From: Methylotenera sp.
GTDB taxonomy: Bacteria; Pseudomonadota; Gammaproteobacteria; Burkholderiales; Methylophilaceae
Assembly (NCBI GenBank): GCA_014378845.1
Contig: JACMNB010000036.1
Span: 1-64,000, forward strand
Length of the DNA stretch: 64,000 bases
Reading direction: 5' to 3'
The position numbers and the translations under genes are program-made. Shown one piece after another: positions 17,234-27,177 of the stretch. Each line of letters opens with the position of its first letter. The first letter of the stretch is position 1. The notes beneath the pieces are model-generated. The model was not told the DNA's origin. It made no database searches and saw only the letters and a program-made list of their open reading frames with translations.

Positions 17234-19420
17234 TCACCAGTCAAAATTAAGGTGAATGCCTACGCTTACCGTTAACGCCTGCAAAGTTTGCATGTCGGCA
17301 TCGCGCACAAAGCCAATCTCGTACAAATCACCATCTGCTGGCAAGGTAAATAAAGTAACTTTACTTTTTTGCACATATTGGGCGGCCGCAGCAATGCCGT
17401 CAACCATGCTATCTGCGTTTTCTGCAGCGCTCCATTTAAAGCCTTTTAACGCAGCTACCATAGGCGCCATATTAGCTAATGCCGCCAAGGTGTCGCTATC
17501 TTTCCAATCGATACACGCGCCAAAACCTGACTCCAAAATATCCATTAAAGCCAATCGCACCGTCACATGCAAAGGCGGTAAATCGGTCGCAATCGACCAG
17601 TTTTCTGCTGCATAATCTTCAGACAAAATATGCGTTTTAATATCTGCGCAAACTTTTTCTGCTGCCATGATATCGTTCAAACAAGCGCAAGTGCATAGTA
17701 TTGCCAGCTCGCTCCAGCGATTTTCTTTGATTATTGTTTGTGCTGTAATGTTGTGGTATTTTTGCTTACTTGCTTGGCTTAGTTTTTGTTTTATATCGCG
17801 AAAAGGCTGCAATACTTCATCCATAAACGCTTCTAAACTTAATTGTGGTGCGCTTGCAAGCCCGTCAAAATCCATCTGCATCACATGTTCACCGTCAGTA
17901 ACGCTTATAAAATCGCCTTGTAAATATCCACCCAAATAAATAAGCTGGCCTGGCACGCAATATGGTGTAGCAGCGACTAGCTCGCCATTAGTGTGGTAAA
18001 TAGTTAGTTTTTTGTCTGGGCCCATCAATAATAAACGGTCTTTTTGGTGCACTTTAATGCGACTTTCGCCATTAATTGGCAGCACATACAGGTATTCGCA
18101 AGGGATAATAAGCTGGCCTTTTTGGTCGATTATGCCTTGCAAATGCCCAATATTTGCCTCGCTAACTTTATTTTCATCATAAACAAAATCGGGCTTGTGT
18201 TTACTTACAATGGCAATTTGTTTAGTTTGATGAAATTCCCCAATCGAGAAATAAGTGTCGGCTGGCACAATCACTTTTCCATCGGCCTGCATGAGTCCAA
18301 TCATTGTCTCATCACAAGGTTTACCGCCGCGCACGGTCATTTTTTTTCTATACCGAATATAGCCATCTTCACTGTAATCGACACCAGAGATGTCTGGCAA
18401 AATCACGGTTAAATCAGGTAAATTGACAATATCTGCTTGTTCGCCATTTTGTAGGCAGTTTCTGACAATACTGCCAACGTTTGCAGAATGTACAGTTAAC
18501 GCTGTGTTTTGCATCACTGCTGTGGCTTGATTGCCGTTTATGTCAAATAAAACGCTTTCATGGCGGGTGTAATTATGTTTCTTATCATATTCAACCGCAT
18601 CACATTTTATCCAGCCAAAGCAGCTTGTTTGTTGATCGTTATATAAATCATCCACCGCGGTCATGCCCAGCTCAAGCGGCACTAGACATCTTCCGTAAGG
18701 CGTTACCACCCCAATTGGCGAGCGCTCAGCACTGCCTTTTTTTTGCACAATATAGGCAGGAATATGGTAAAGCCAATGTGGATTGTCATCAATATATTCT
18801 TGAAAATCAGCCAACAGTGGAACAGTAAAAATATCTTCACGCTCAATTTCAAATTGACGCGCAATCACTGCTTGCGACCAATAACCAAGCTGATGTTGGC
18901 TGTTTTCTAACATAGCCAAAATTGGTTCAGCTAAGTGATTAGGTAGGCTAGTTGCAAGTGCTTCATCTAGCAAATTAGCTTGTTTAAGCAAGCTCTCAAC
19001 ATGCGCATTGTAGGTTTTTTTGGCTTGATTTTTTACAGTAACACTGCTCCAAATATCCAGCGCCAAATAAGCCTGTGTTGTCGCCATTAGCAAGTCATTA
19101 ATACTCGCTAATTGCGCTTTTAATGCTGAGTGTAATGAAACATTTGTTGTTGGTTTTAGTTGGCAGGCCAGCGCATAAAACACTTGCCAGCGTTGCTGCG
19201 CTTTTAGCGTTTCTACCACTAAGGCTTTATTGGTGCCCGCCTCGCCGTAAACCGCAAAAGGCGCGGCTTTTGCGTCCTTACCCAATAGTAATAAAAACAA
19301 ATCGGGAATGTTTAAAAACCACTCGGCTAAGCCATTAATATTGGGGTTGGCATCATCACCATAATCATCGCTTGATGTAGGAAAAGTGCTTACCGCAAAC
19401 AACACGCTTACCTTAATCAT
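17234..19420 (-). CDS. large uncharacterised protein with WG-like repeats
   Basis: 728 residues, not recognised as an enzyme. The middle part (about 235-500) holds at least three WG-repeat-like units, each Ile-Gly-x-x-x-x-x-Gly-x-x-(Ile/Leu)-(Ile/Val)-Pro: residues reading IGVVTPYGRCLVP, IGLMQADGKVIVP and GIIDQKGQLIIP. These repeats form beta structures. The flanks are helical; no signal peptide or membrane segment is convincing, so it is likely cytosolic. The start overlaps the end of the RimK-like ligase by 8 bases and CitG-like follows after 48 bases, so it is an integral member of the H4MPT cofactor operon. It may be a scaffold or an unknown biosynthetic component; nothing in the sequence decides this. 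Confidence 0.8.
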   Translation of the reverse strand: MIKVSVLFAVSTFPTSSDDYGDDANPNINGLAEWFLNIPDLFLLLLGKDAKAAPFAVYGEAGTNKALVVETLKAQQRWQVFYALACQLKPTTNVSLHSALKAQLASINDLLMATTQAYLALDIWSSVTVKNQAKKTYNAHVESLLKQANLLDEALATSLPNHLAEPILAMLENSQHQLGYWSQAVIARQFEIEREDIFTVPLLADFQEYIDDNPHWLYHIPAYIVQKKGSAERSPIGVVTPYGRCLVPLELGMTAVDDLYNDQQTSCFGWIKCDAVEYDKKHNYTRHESVLFDINGNQATAVMQNTALTVHSANVGSIVRNCLQNGEQADIVNLPDLTVILPDISGVDYSEDGYIRYRKKMTVRGGKPCDETMIGLMQADGKVIVPADTYFSIGEFHQTKQIAIVSKHKPDFVYDENKVSEANIGHLQGIIDQKGQLIIPCEYLYVLPINGESRIKVHQKDRLLLMGPDKKLTIYHTNGELVAATPYCVPGQLIYLGGYLQGDFISVTDGEHVMQMDFDGLASAPQLSLEAFMDEVLQPFRDIKQKLSQASKQKYHNITAQTIIKENRWSELAILCTCACLNDIMAAEKVCADIKTHILSEDYAAENWSIATDLPPLHVTVRLALMDILESGFGACIDWKDSDTLAALANMAPMVAALKGFKWSAAENADSMVDGIAAAAQYVQKSKVTLFTLPADGDLYEIGFVRDADMQTLQALTVSVGIHLNFDW

Positions 19421-20363
19421 GTTTTAATCCAATGTTTAAACTGACTAAAAAATCATCCACCAATTCTTGTGCAATATTTACCGGTGATACGCTTTGCAAG
19501 CCGCGCCAAGCAGGTATGCTGTTGACTTCCAATACATAAAGTATACTATCCTCATCACGAATCACATCCACTCCGCAATAAGCAATTTCTAGCACCAAAG
19601 CGGCTTGCAGGGCGATTTTTGCGACATCATGCTCATTATTTTGATCGCATTTTGCACCCAATGCAGCGTTATGTAGCCAAGTTTCTCCGATGCGTTTCAT
19701 GGCGGCAACCACTTGATTATTCACGATAAACACGCGGTAATCACTAGGCGATTTTATAAACTGTTGCAGGTAAAAGACGCCGTCAACGTGCACATCCATC
19801 GGTAGCGGCATTTTTTCAAGGGTTTTTTCAGGCGTTTTTTCAGGCGTTTTTTCTGAAGTCTGGTCAATTAGGCGCACACCACGCCCTTGCGATCCAAACA
19901 TTGGCTTAATTACAAGTCGTTGATTTAATGCAATATTCTTCTCAATAATAGCATGCGCTTGACTACGGGATTCGCACACCCAAGTTTTTGGCGTAGCAAT
20001 GCCCGCTTGATGCAGCAAAAAACTGGTCATGGCTTTATCTACGGTGCGCTCAATTGCGCGGCCGTCGTTATACACAATCACGCCCAGCAGTTTTAGCGCG
20101 TGCAAAATGTTTAAGCGTTGAGTAATTTGCTGGAAAGTGCCGCCCGCAATGCCGCGCACAAAAGCAGCTTTTGGCAAAGTATCAACATGTGGAATGTTGA
20201 TGATTGGTTTCTCAGCAGAACAATCAATCACGCAGTCTTGCAGTGATACAAAAATTGCCTTAAACCCGCGCGCAGCCAAGGCTAACGCTAATTGTGCGCC
20301 GTGCCAGCCACCGCCTTGTTCTGGTTCGTCAGTAAAAATAACGATGTTTAACCGTTTTTGCAT
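19413..20363 (-). CDS. RimK-like ATP-grasp ligase
   Basis: 316 residues of the RimK group. Key parts are Val-Ile-Lys-Pro-Met-Phe-Gly-Ser-Gln-Gly-Arg-Gly-Val-Arg in mid-protein (ATP-binding lysine and Gly loop), the adjacent Leu-Gln-Gln-Phe-Ile, and the C-terminal Leu-Glu-Val-Asn-Ser-Ile-Pro-Ala-Trp-Arg-Gly (Mg-binding). In archaea the related MptN adds glutamate to H4MPT. Here it most likely attaches an amino acid to a C1 cofactor rather than to ribosomal S6. A 12-bp in-frame repeat (19806-19853) expands a surface loop. The gene is separated from mch by a repeat-containing spacer and overlaps the WG-repeat gene downstream. Confidence 0.83.
   Translation of the reverse strand: MQKRLNIVIFTDEPEQGGGWHGAQLALALAARGFKAIFVSLQDCVIDCSAEKPIINIPHVDTLPKAAFVRGIAGGTFQQITQRLNILHALKLLGVIVYNDGRAIERTVDKAMTSFLLHQAGIATPKTWVCESRSQAHAIIEKNIALNQRLVIKPMFGSQGRGVRLIDQTSEKTPEKTPEKTLEKMPLPMDVHVDGVFYLQQFIKSPSDYRVFIVNNQVVAAMKRIGETWLHNAALGAKCDQNNEHDVAKIALQAALVLEIAYCGVDVIRDEDSILYVLEVNSIPAWRGLQSVSPVNIAQELVDDFLVSLNIGLKHD
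19806..19853 (-). repeat. in-frame 12-bp tandem repeat in RimK-like gene
   Basis: Four 12-bp units in coding sense, each starting GAAAAAA and encoding Glu-Lys-Thr-Pro (twice exact, then Glu-Lys-Thr-Leu and Glu-Lys-Met-Pro). The unit length preserves frame. The array lies in a loop between the Gly-rich ATP-binding segment and the next strand. Confidence 0.85.
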
Positions 20364-20383
20364 ATTTAAACGTAGCCCCTGTC

Positions 20384-20535
20384 CCCAGCCCTTTCCCGCC
20401 AGCGGGCGAGGAGGCTAAGTAGTTGCATGATTAACAACCCTCGCCTCTTGCGGGAGAGCGCTAAACCTCTGCATGATTAACAACCCTCGCCCGCGTTCGG
20501 GAGAGGGTGCGCGGCAGCGTGGGAGAGGGGCGCAT
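20384..20535. repeat. intergenic repeats between mch and RimK-like gene
   Basis: A 22-bp direct repeat beginning TGCATGATTAACAACC occurs at 20424-20445 and 20470-20491. Around it are CCCTCGCC, GGGAGAG and GCGGGAG blocks able to form imperfect hairpins. The composition (GC-rich CCCTC/GAGGG motifs) is unlike the flanking genes and like the dispersed palindromic elements common in proteobacteria. It may also act as a transcript-stability or partial termination element inside the operon. Confidence 0.7.
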
Positions 20536-20541
20536 TTAGTT

Positions 20542-21504
20542 TCAAACCCCAAACGAAACATTTAACAAATCTTCATTAATCATGCCAGCCACAAAATGAT
20601 TGCCTGTCGCTACATTATTAATGTTTACCATGGCGGGCGAAAATAATAGCGGGTCAATCTGATAAAAATCCATATTCACCGCTTTAAAAATCTCGGCAAA
20701 TGGCCGGCCGTAATCACTTGAGGTATTGCTTGGCAGCGCGTGCGCCAGTTTTTCGGCCTCCGCATCGCTGCAATTAACCGTTAACTGTACAAAACCGCCA
20801 AACAAAATAGCGTCGTTGCTGCGCCCCATGGCCGTTAAGAAATCACTCGCTACGGGCGGCATTGGCGCGCTGCCAAGGCCTTCAACAATATAATTTAACG
20901 GAAAATGTAAAGTGTGCATTTTATGCAGCGCTACCTCTAAACACCGCGCCACCACTTGCGCTGCGCCAGCTATGTTGGTGGTAGGGGTTAAAATAAAAGT
21001 GAGATTTTCGGGCTTAATATGAGTGTCATGCGCGACTTTTGCGATGATTTCCGCAGGCGGAATTGTATCGGTTTCTAAAATTAAAACAGTTTTTTCAGCG
21101 CTGTCTTTGTAGGCTAGTTCGTTAAATAAATCTTCGCGTTGCGCGATTGCTCTGGCAGGGCCAGAGCCAAGTGAAAAAAACTTTTCAAAGCTTAATTGCC
21201 AACCTGCATACTGGCTGCCAAGGCAGGCCAATACTGGGTTTGCAGAATGCGCGCTGATAATGGTGTGCGCTGTGGCAAAAGCGTTGCTTTGCTTTAACAT
21301 CACTTTTCCCAGTCCGCCCATACAAATTTCGGCAATTCTGCGCCCCGCCTCTAGGCTGCCTTGTGCTTGAATACCCGCATCAATAATCGTGGCGCCTGTT
21401 GCATGCTGCATAACCGCTATTTTTAACGTTTGCGCATCTGCGATTAAAGCCTCTAATAAGGGCTGACTTAACAAATTGACGCTTGGTGTTGGAGAATGTT
21501 GCAT
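20542..21504 (-). CDS. mch: methenyltetrahydromethanopterin cyclohydrolase
   Basis: 320 residues, the usual length. The start region with Asn-Leu-Leu-Ser, Gly-Ala-Thr-Ile-Ile-Asp-Ala-Gly and Ser-Leu-Glu-Ala-Gly-Arg-Arg-Ile-Ala-Glu-Ile-Cys-Met-Gly-Gly-Leu-Gly is characteristic, as is Pro-Pro-Ala-Glu-Ile in mid-protein. It hydrolyses methenyl-H4MPT to formyl-H4MPT, the step after MtdB in formaldehyde oxidation. It lies third downstream of mptG and mtdB on one strand; the formyltransferase/hydrolase genes that act next are not in this window. The only weak point is the ribosome site, which is not obvious. Confidence 0.96.
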   Translation of the reverse strand: MQHSPTPSVNLLSQPLLEALIADAQTLKIAVMQHATGATIIDAGIQAQGSLEAGRRIAEICMGGLGKVMLKQSNAFATAHTIISAHSANPVLACLGSQYAGWQLSFEKFFSLGSGPARAIAQREDLFNELAYKDSAEKTVLILETDTIPPAEIIAKVAHDTHIKPENLTFILTPTTNIAGAAQVVARCLEVALHKMHTLHFPLNYIVEGLGSAPMPPVASDFLTAMGRSNDAILFGGFVQLTVNCSDAEAEKLAHALPSNTSSDYGRPFAEIFKAVNMDFYQIDPLLFSPAMVNINNVATGNHFVAGMINEDLLNVSFGV

Positions 21505-21555
21505 ACGTTTAATTTTAATTAGAGTGTTTGATGTCGTAAAATTTAAATAAGCTTA

Positions 21556-22644
21556 TCACAAGCTTGCAGTGCGCTGTAACACCTTTTGTTTGGCAAGCTT
21601 TGCGCTGCGCGCACTGGCTAATACCGTGCAAATGGGTGCGCCAGCCGGTATTTCGCTGCCAAAATGCGGAATATCGTTGACCCATTCTGGCCAAGCCATA
21701 TCGGGAGGCACAAATGCCGTTTGATTGGCGTAAATAATGTGCATCGCACGTGACGCTTTTTCGATTGCAGGCCACTCTTTAAGCTCGCCCATGCACGCTT
21801 GCACATGCGCGGCAAATAAATTACCTTTTTTGGCTTGATACAATTGTAAGCTGGCCGATAAACGCGGGTTAATTTCAAGCATATAAACGGTATGTTCATG
21901 CAACAAAAAATCGCAACTATTAATGCCTGTTAAGCCAAAATGCAGCGTGGCTTTACTGATAAAATCGATGATGCAATTTTTAGTGCCCTCGTCAACATCC
22001 GCATGGCTAACCGCGCCGCCAAAACGATACGGTAAAATAGCGCTTGGCGCACACCATTGTTCATTAAAACCAATGACTTGCGCATGTTTGGCATCGGACA
22101 AAAATAGGCAAGAATACGCCGTTCCAGCCTGTACTTTTTGATAATATAACGTTGAATGTTGCGCCAATTCTAAAGGCAAAACTGCTTTAATATGCGCCCC
22201 GCCACTGCCGCCAATTTGCTTTTGCAGCCAGCCCAAGGTGCTGGCAGGTCGCGACAGTTGCGTGGCAGGATAACGCATGTTAACTGCATCACAAAATGCA
22301 AAAAAACTGTGCGGATTTTTAACTTGTAATATTGTGTTAATGCTATTGCCAATCAGACATTTGCGCTCTGCAAAATACTGCAATATTGTTGGTGATGCCT
22401 CAAACCCCGCGCCAATACACAGCCCTAGAAAATTGCTTAAATCTAGCGAGGTTAACGCTTGATAAAAATCTTCTGCGACAAACTGGCCATGTTTTAAGGT
22501 AACTGGCAGCACTTTTTGGGCGATTTTTTGTGTATCAACGTCACAAAACCCGTCTATGGCAATCACCGTAAAACCTGCATCCACAGCCGCTTGTACATAA
22601 GCGCGGCTAGCAATCGCCGCAATCATTAAAACCTTATTTGGCAT
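21556..22644 (-). CDS. ATP-grasp protein of H4MPT gene cluster
   Basis: 362 residues of the COG2232-like ATP-grasp group. It begins with an Ala-Ala-Ile-Ala-Ser-Arg-Ala-Tyr Rossmann-like segment. The central Lys-Gln-Ile-Gly-Gly-Ser-Gly-Gly-Ala-His and the C-terminal Leu-Glu-Ile-Asn-Pro-Arg-Leu-Ser-Ala-Ser-Leu are the ATP and metal sites. Such a gene accompanies mch and mtdB in most methylotroph C1 clusters and is needed for, or associated with, H4MPT synthesis, but its reaction is not established. It overlaps mtdB by 11 bases and precedes mch by 51 bases, so the three are co-expressed. It is the third ATP-grasp ligase of the pathway in this window. Confidence 0.83.
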   Translation of the reverse strand: MPNKVLMIAAIASRAYVQAAVDAGFTVIAIDGFCDVDTQKIAQKVLPVTLKHGQFVAEDFYQALTSLDLSNFLGLCIGAGFEASPTILQYFAERKCLIGNSINTILQVKNPHSFFAFCDAVNMRYPATQLSRPASTLGWLQKQIGGSGGAHIKAVLPLELAQHSTLYYQKVQAGTAYSCLFLSDAKHAQVIGFNEQWCAPSAILPYRFGGAVSHADVDEGTKNCIIDFISKATLHFGLTGINSCDFLLHEHTVYMLEINPRLSASLQLYQAKKGNLFAAHVQACMGELKEWPAIEKASRAMHIIYANQTAFVPPDMAWPEWVNDIPHFGSEIPAGAPICTVLASARSAKLAKQKVLQRTASL

Positions 22645-23548
22645 GCGCTAACAAATCGCGCGCCACTTCAAAAGCGTCATTAAAATCGACATGAATGGGA
22701 TGATCGGCTGCCAATAAATTTTGTAATAGTTTTTGCTGCGTTTTGTATTTTAATTGGCCAATCACGAGGGCGCCAAAGCCAGCTATTTGGTTTGACATTT
22801 GCGCGCCTACAACTGGCGTCCCATCGCTCATTACTTCTACGCCCGCCGCGCCAGAAGGCGCAACTGCGTTAACATCGGCGATTATTTTAAGCGTGTGAGA
22901 CTCTGCAAAATACGCCGTCTCTAGCACGCGAACGCCTGCAACTGCTGCGCAAATGGCTATAGTTGCCTGATTTAAAAGCTGCGTTTTTGCAGCGTCAGTT
23001 GTGCCGTCCAACACTTGCAATTTAACGCCATATTTTTCATGAATTGTGTCGGTATAAGCTTGCATTTGTGCCACATTTTTATGCGCAGCCAACTGCACGT
23101 TAGCGTTTAAAGACGCGGCAATTAAGGCCGCGGTTGTGCCAACTGTGCCGCTTGCGCCAAAAATTGCGATGGTTTGTTGTGCAAATGTTTGGTTGTTTCG
23201 GATTAAATGCGCATCAATTTTCGCCATCATGGCGGCTGCGGTAGTAAACGCACCCGATGGATCGGTCATAGTGGACATTTCAAACGGGGTAAACATGCCG
23301 AGCACAGCCGCTTTTTGCATGTCTAGCGCCATATGAATATCGCGCCCACCAAAAAATAGCGCCTCACGCTTGACGCCATTGGGCGAGCGCGAAAACATCG
23401 CGTCTTGCGTCAGCGCAATCACGTCCTCTTGCAGCACATTGGTATAAGGCATAATCTTGTCAAACCCCGCGTCATAAGCCATGTTAACGTCAAATGGGCT
23501 GACGTTTTTAGCCGTTGTGATGAGATGTAATATCGATACTTTTTGCAT
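22634..23548 (-). CDS. mtdB: NAD(P)-dependent methylene-H4MPT dehydrogenase
   Basis: 304 residues. A Rossmann motif Gly-Ala-Ser-Gly-Thr-Val-Gly lies at 131-137. The N-terminal Ser-Pro-Phe-Asp-Val-Asn-Met-Ala-Tyr-Asp-Ala-Gly-Phe-Asp and the Met-Thr-Asp-Pro-Ser-Gly-Ala-Phe-Thr-Thr-Ala at 94-104 are typical of MtdB/MtdC rather than folate-specific MtdA. It oxidises methylene-H4MPT to methenyl-H4MPT. AAGGT precedes the ATG by 7 bases. It is 21 bases downstream of mptG and overlaps the following ATP-grasp gene. MtdC-type cofactor preference cannot be excluded from sequence alone. Confidence 0.93.
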   Translation of the reverse strand: MQKVSILHLITTAKNVSPFDVNMAYDAGFDKIMPYTNVLQEDVIALTQDAMFSRSPNGVKREALFFGGRDIHMALDMQKAAVLGMFTPFEMSTMTDPSGAFTTAAAMMAKIDAHLIRNNQTFAQQTIAIFGASGTVGTTAALIAASLNANVQLAAHKNVAQMQAYTDTIHEKYGVKLQVLDGTTDAAKTQLLNQATIAICAAVAGVRVLETAYFAESHTLKIIADVNAVAPSGAAGVEVMSDGTPVVGAQMSNQIAGFGALVIGQLKYKTQQKLLQNLLAADHPIHVDFNDAFEVARDLLAHAK

Positions 23549-23569
23549 GGTTTTACCTTAAACGTAAAT

Positions 23570-24532
23570 CTAACTTGTGATAATGCTGGCGCCTGTATTT
23601 TTACCACAACAAATGGTAAAGCTAATATTGGTTTTGTTAGCAAAGTCCAGCTGCAATTGTTTTTTTAGATTTTCGGCTTGTTCTGCGCTGCTTAAAATAG
23701 CAAATCCTGTTGGCCCCCACGAGCTTTGCCCAACGCAAGGCGCGCCGTTGTTTTGCAACCATGCCAGCACTTCTGCCACATCGCGGCTTGCATAATGGCC
23801 ACCTTGCACAGGTGCAAAATACTCACCGTTATACGCTTGCAAATCCATCATAGATGCGCCAAAGGCCAATAAATCACCACGTTGTAGCGCAGGCATCATC
23901 TCCTTAAACATCATATCTCGCAAAGAGTTTTGTGCAGGTTTAAGCAGTTTAAACGCTTGCAACTCTGCATCGCCGTGCACACCTTTACTGGCAGAATCAC
24001 TCACCAGCAATACGCGCCAATTGTCAGGAAAATTTTGTCTTAAGGCAATTTGAGGCAGTTCATCATTTGTAATTCCAGAATCAACTAAAACGCCGCCTTG
24101 CTCAAAAGCCCCAATACCAATACCTGAGCGCTTTCCGCGCTTGGCCACAGTGGCAATTTGCGCAAGGCTAATTTCTAAATTGAATAATTGATTGAGCCCT
24201 ACGCCAATTGCCAATGCCAGCTGCGTACCCGAACCCAAACCAGCGTGTGCAGGAATAACGCTGTGCATGGTTAACGAAAAATTTTGTTTAATATTGAAAG
24301 CCTTGACAAAGTGCTGGACGATATTAGCAACATAATCGCTAACACTTTCATGCATTAGCGTGAAATCACTTTTTGCCAGCGTAAGGTGCGTACTAGGCGC
24401 ATCCAAACTCATGCCCAGGCTACCAAACTTGTTAATCGCTGCGCTTAAATCAAAAAAACCCATGTGCAATCGTGCAGAGGTCGCCACCTTAACTTGCGAA
24501 ATTAAATCGTCATTAGTATTGTGCTGTTTCAT
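23570..24532 (-). CDS. mptG: beta-ribofuranosylaminobenzene 5'-phosphate synthase
   Basis: 320 residues of the GHMP-kinase superfamily. The Ile-Pro-Ala-His-Ala-Gly-Leu-Gly-Ser-Gly-Thr-Gln block around residue 90-101 and the N-terminal Ser-Ala-Arg-Leu-His-Met-Gly-Phe-Phe-Asp-Leu are diagnostic of RFAP synthase. It condenses 4-aminobenzoate (from PabB, also here) with phosphoribosyl pyrophosphate, the first committed step to methanopterin. It is the first gene of the minus-strand cluster mptG-mtdB-ATP-grasp-mch and is divergent from ppsA across 238 bases that must hold both promoters. No strong ribosome site is seen before the ATG. Confidence 0.94.
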   Translation of the reverse strand: MKQHNTNDDLISQVKVATSARLHMGFFDLSAAINKFGSLGMSLDAPSTHLTLAKSDFTLMHESVSDYVANIVQHFVKAFNIKQNFSLTMHSVIPAHAGLGSGTQLALAIGVGLNQLFNLEISLAQIATVAKRGKRSGIGIGAFEQGGVLVDSGITNDELPQIALRQNFPDNWRVLLVSDSASKGVHGDAELQAFKLLKPAQNSLRDMMFKEMMPALQRGDLLAFGASMMDLQAYNGEYFAPVQGGHYASRDVAEVLAWLQNNGAPCVGQSSWGPTGFAILSSAEQAENLKKQLQLDFANKTNISFTICCGKNTGASIITS

Positions 24533-24770
24533 TTGGTGCTTATTTTAGCGTAAAGCGCGCGCCAAATCATCGATTAGCCTAAACCAGTTGTTTGAAATGT
24601 TAACTATGTCGCGTGACATAAGCTTACTAATTTGGCACAATAGAAATTAAGCAGATAAAATTATTAAAAAGATTTAATTTAGCCTGTGTTACCAATCTTA
24701 AACCGTATCACAATAATGATTTTGCAATATTAATTGCAAGCATTTGTTGCCCTCAATTTAAGGAATTCGC

Positions 24771-27143
24771 ATGTCAATTCAAGTCATTCCGTTTGAACAA
24801 CTTCGCAACACTGACGTAGGCTCGGTTGGTGGTAAAAATGCCTCGCTTGGCGAAATGATTTCGCAATTAAATGCCAAAGGTGTGCGCGTACCAACAGGTT
24901 TTGCCACCACGGCAGATGCTTATCGCGAATTTTTAGCTCAAGGTGGATTAGATAACAAAATCAATGACTTGCTGGATAAATTGGACGCTGACGACACGCA
25001 AGCCTTGGCAATATGCGGCACACAAATTCGCAAATGGATTATGGAGGCAGAGTTTCCTGCGGCGTTAACCGCGGCGATTGCCGAAAATTACGCGCTGCTA
25101 ACCAAAAACTCAGCCGCTGGTACTACCTTTGCGGTGCGCTCATCAGCCACCGCAGAAGATTTGCCTGACGCTTCTTTTGCAGGTCAGCAAGAATCATTTT
25201 TAAATATACATGGCTTAGATCATATTAATCATGCCATTAAAGAAGTGTTCGCCTCTCTTTATAACGATCGCGCGATTTCGTACCGCGTGCATAAAGGCTT
25301 TGTGCACGCTGATGTTGCCTTATCGGCCGGCGTGCAGCAAATGGTGCGCAGTGATATTGGCTGCGCAGGTGTGATGTTTACCATTGACACCGAATCTGGT
25401 TTTAAAGACGTGGCATTTATTACCTCAAGCTATGGCCTAGGCGAAACAGTCGTGCAAGGCGCGGTTAATCCTGATGAATTTTATGTGCATAAACCATTAT
25501 TAGCGCTTGGCAAACCAGCCATTATCCGCCGCACCATGGGCTCTAAACTCATCAAAATGGTGTTTTCGGACGCAACCCAAGCAGGTAAAAGTACTAATAC
25601 TGTCGATGTTGACCCTGCACAATCGGACGTCTATTCATTATCTGACGCGGATATTTTAGAGTTAGGCAACTATGCCATTACCATTGAGAATCATTATGGC
25701 TGCCCGATGGATATTGAATGGGGTAAAAACGGTTTAGACAATAAATTATACATTTTGCAAGCACGGCCAGAGACGGTTAAATCGCAAGAGTCATTAAAAA
25801 ATGTGACCGAAAGCTATAAACTGCAAAAACATTCTGCTATACCTTTAGTGGTTGGCCGCGCGGTGACGCAAAAAGTGGGCGTTGGGCCGGTTAGAATTGT
25901 GCTAGACCCCGCACAAATGCACGAAGTACAACCTGGCGATGTGCTGGTGGCCGATATGACAGACCCAAACTGGGAGCCAGTCATGAAACGCGCTGCTGCC
26001 TTAGTCACCAACCGCGGCGGTCGTACTTGCCACGCCGCAATTATTGCGCGCGAGCTGGGCATTCCCGCTATTGTGGGCTCTGTTAATGCAACCGATTTGC
26101 TGCGCGAGGGCGAAATTGTTACCGTTTCGTGCGCCGAAGGTGAAACAGGTTTTGTGTATCACGGTGCGCTAGATTTTGAAGTATCAACACAAACTAATAG
26201 TGCGCTGCCAAAACCGCCGTGCAAAATCATGATGAACGTTGGCAACCCTGATATGGCATTTAGTTTTGCGCAAATTCCCAATGATGGCGTGGGTTTAGCG
26301 CGCTTAGAATTTGTGATTAACAATATGGTGGGCATTCACCCAAAAGCCATATTAAATGCCGCTGCCATGCCAGCGGCGGTGCAAACCATCATTAAAAATC
26401 GCTCGCGCGGTTACGCTTCGCCTAAGCAATTTTACATCGATAAAGTAGCCGAAGGCGTTGCGACCATCGCTGCGGCATTTTACCCAAAACCAGTGATTGT
26501 GCGCACTTCTGATTTTAAATCGAACGAGTACAAAAAATTAGTCGGCGGCGATATTTACGAGCCAGATGAAGAAAACCCTATGATTGGCTTCCGCGGTGCG
26601 GCGCGTTACATGGCACCAGATTTTCAAGAATGTTTTGCCATGGAATGCGCGGCGATGAAAAAAGTACGCGAAGAAATGGGCTTAGTGAACGTGGAATTAA
26701 TGCTGCCATTTGTGCGCACCATAGACGAAGCAAAAGCCGTGACAGAAATCATGGCGAAGCATGGTTTAAAACGTGGCGAAAATGGCTTACGTTTAATTAT
26801 GATGTGCGAGATTCCATCAAATGCATTACTGGCCGAGCAGTTTTTAGAGTATTTTGATGGCTTTTCAATCGGCTCTAATGATTTAACGCAGCTTACATTG
26901 GGCATGGATAGGGATTCTGGCATTTTGGCCGACGGTTTTGACGAGCGTAACGACGCGGTAAAAGTGCTGCTAAAAATGGCGATTTCAACTTGCAATCGCC
27001 TAGGTAAATACGTCGGTATTTGCGGCCAAGGTCCATCCGATCACCCAGACTTCGCCGAATGGCTGGTGGCAGAAGGCATACAATCCGTGTCGCTAAATCC
27101 TGATACTGTAATTGCCACTTGGCAACGCCTTACTAAAAAATAA
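24771..27143 (+). CDS. ppsA: phosphoenolpyruvate synthase
   Basis: 790 residues, full length. Order: ATP-binding domain ([10 protein letters not shown] near the start, Val-Arg-Ser-Ser-Ala-Thr-Ala-Glu-Asp), swivelling phosphohistidine domain with Gly-Gly-Arg-Thr-Cys-His-Ala-Ala near residue 420, and the PEP/pyruvate barrel ending with the Gly-Ile-Cys-Gly-Gln-Gly cysteine. It converts pyruvate and ATP to PEP, AMP and phosphate, feeding gluconeogenesis. AAGGAATTCGC leads into the ATG. The regulator ppsR follows after 34 bases. Confidence 0.97.
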   Translation: MSIQVIPFEQLRNTDVGSVGGKNASLGEMISQLNAKGVRVPTGFATTADAYREFLAQGGLDNKINDLLDKLDADDTQALAICGTQIRKWIMEAEFPAALTAAIAENYALLTKNSAAGTTFAVRSSATAEDLPDASFAGQQESFLNIHGLDHINHAIKEVFASLYNDRAISYRVHKGFVHADVALSAGVQQMVRSDIGCAGVMFTIDTESGFKDVAFITSSYGLGETVVQGAVNPDEFYVHKPLLALGKPAIIRRTMGSKLIKMVFSDATQAGKSTNTVDVDPAQSDVYSLSDADILELGNYAITIENHYGCPMDIEWGKNGLDNKLYILQARPETVKSQESLKNVTESYKLQKHSAIPLVVGRAVTQKVGVGPVRIVLDPAQMHEVQPGDVLVADMTDPNWEPVMKRAAALVTNRGGRTCHAAIIARELGIPAIVGSVNATDLLREGEIVTVSCAEGETGFVYHGALDFEVSTQTNSALPKPPCKIMMNVGNPDMAFSFAQIPNDGVGLARLEFVINNMVGIHPKAILNAAAMPAAVQTIIKNRSRGYASPKQFYIDKVAEGVATIAAAFYPKPVIVRTSDFKSNEYKKLVGGDIYEPDEENPMIGFRGAARYMAPDFQECFAMECAAMKKVREEMGLVNVELMLPFVRTIDEAKAVTEIMAKHGLKRGENGLRLIMMCEIPSNALLAEQFLEYFDGFSIGSNDLTQLTLGMDRDSGILADGFDERNDAVKVLLKMAISTCNRLGKYVGICGQGPSDHPDFAEWLVAEGIQSVSLNPDTVIATWQRLTKK

Positions 27144-27177
27144 GCCTAACAAAGATACTATTTAGAATTGATATTAA

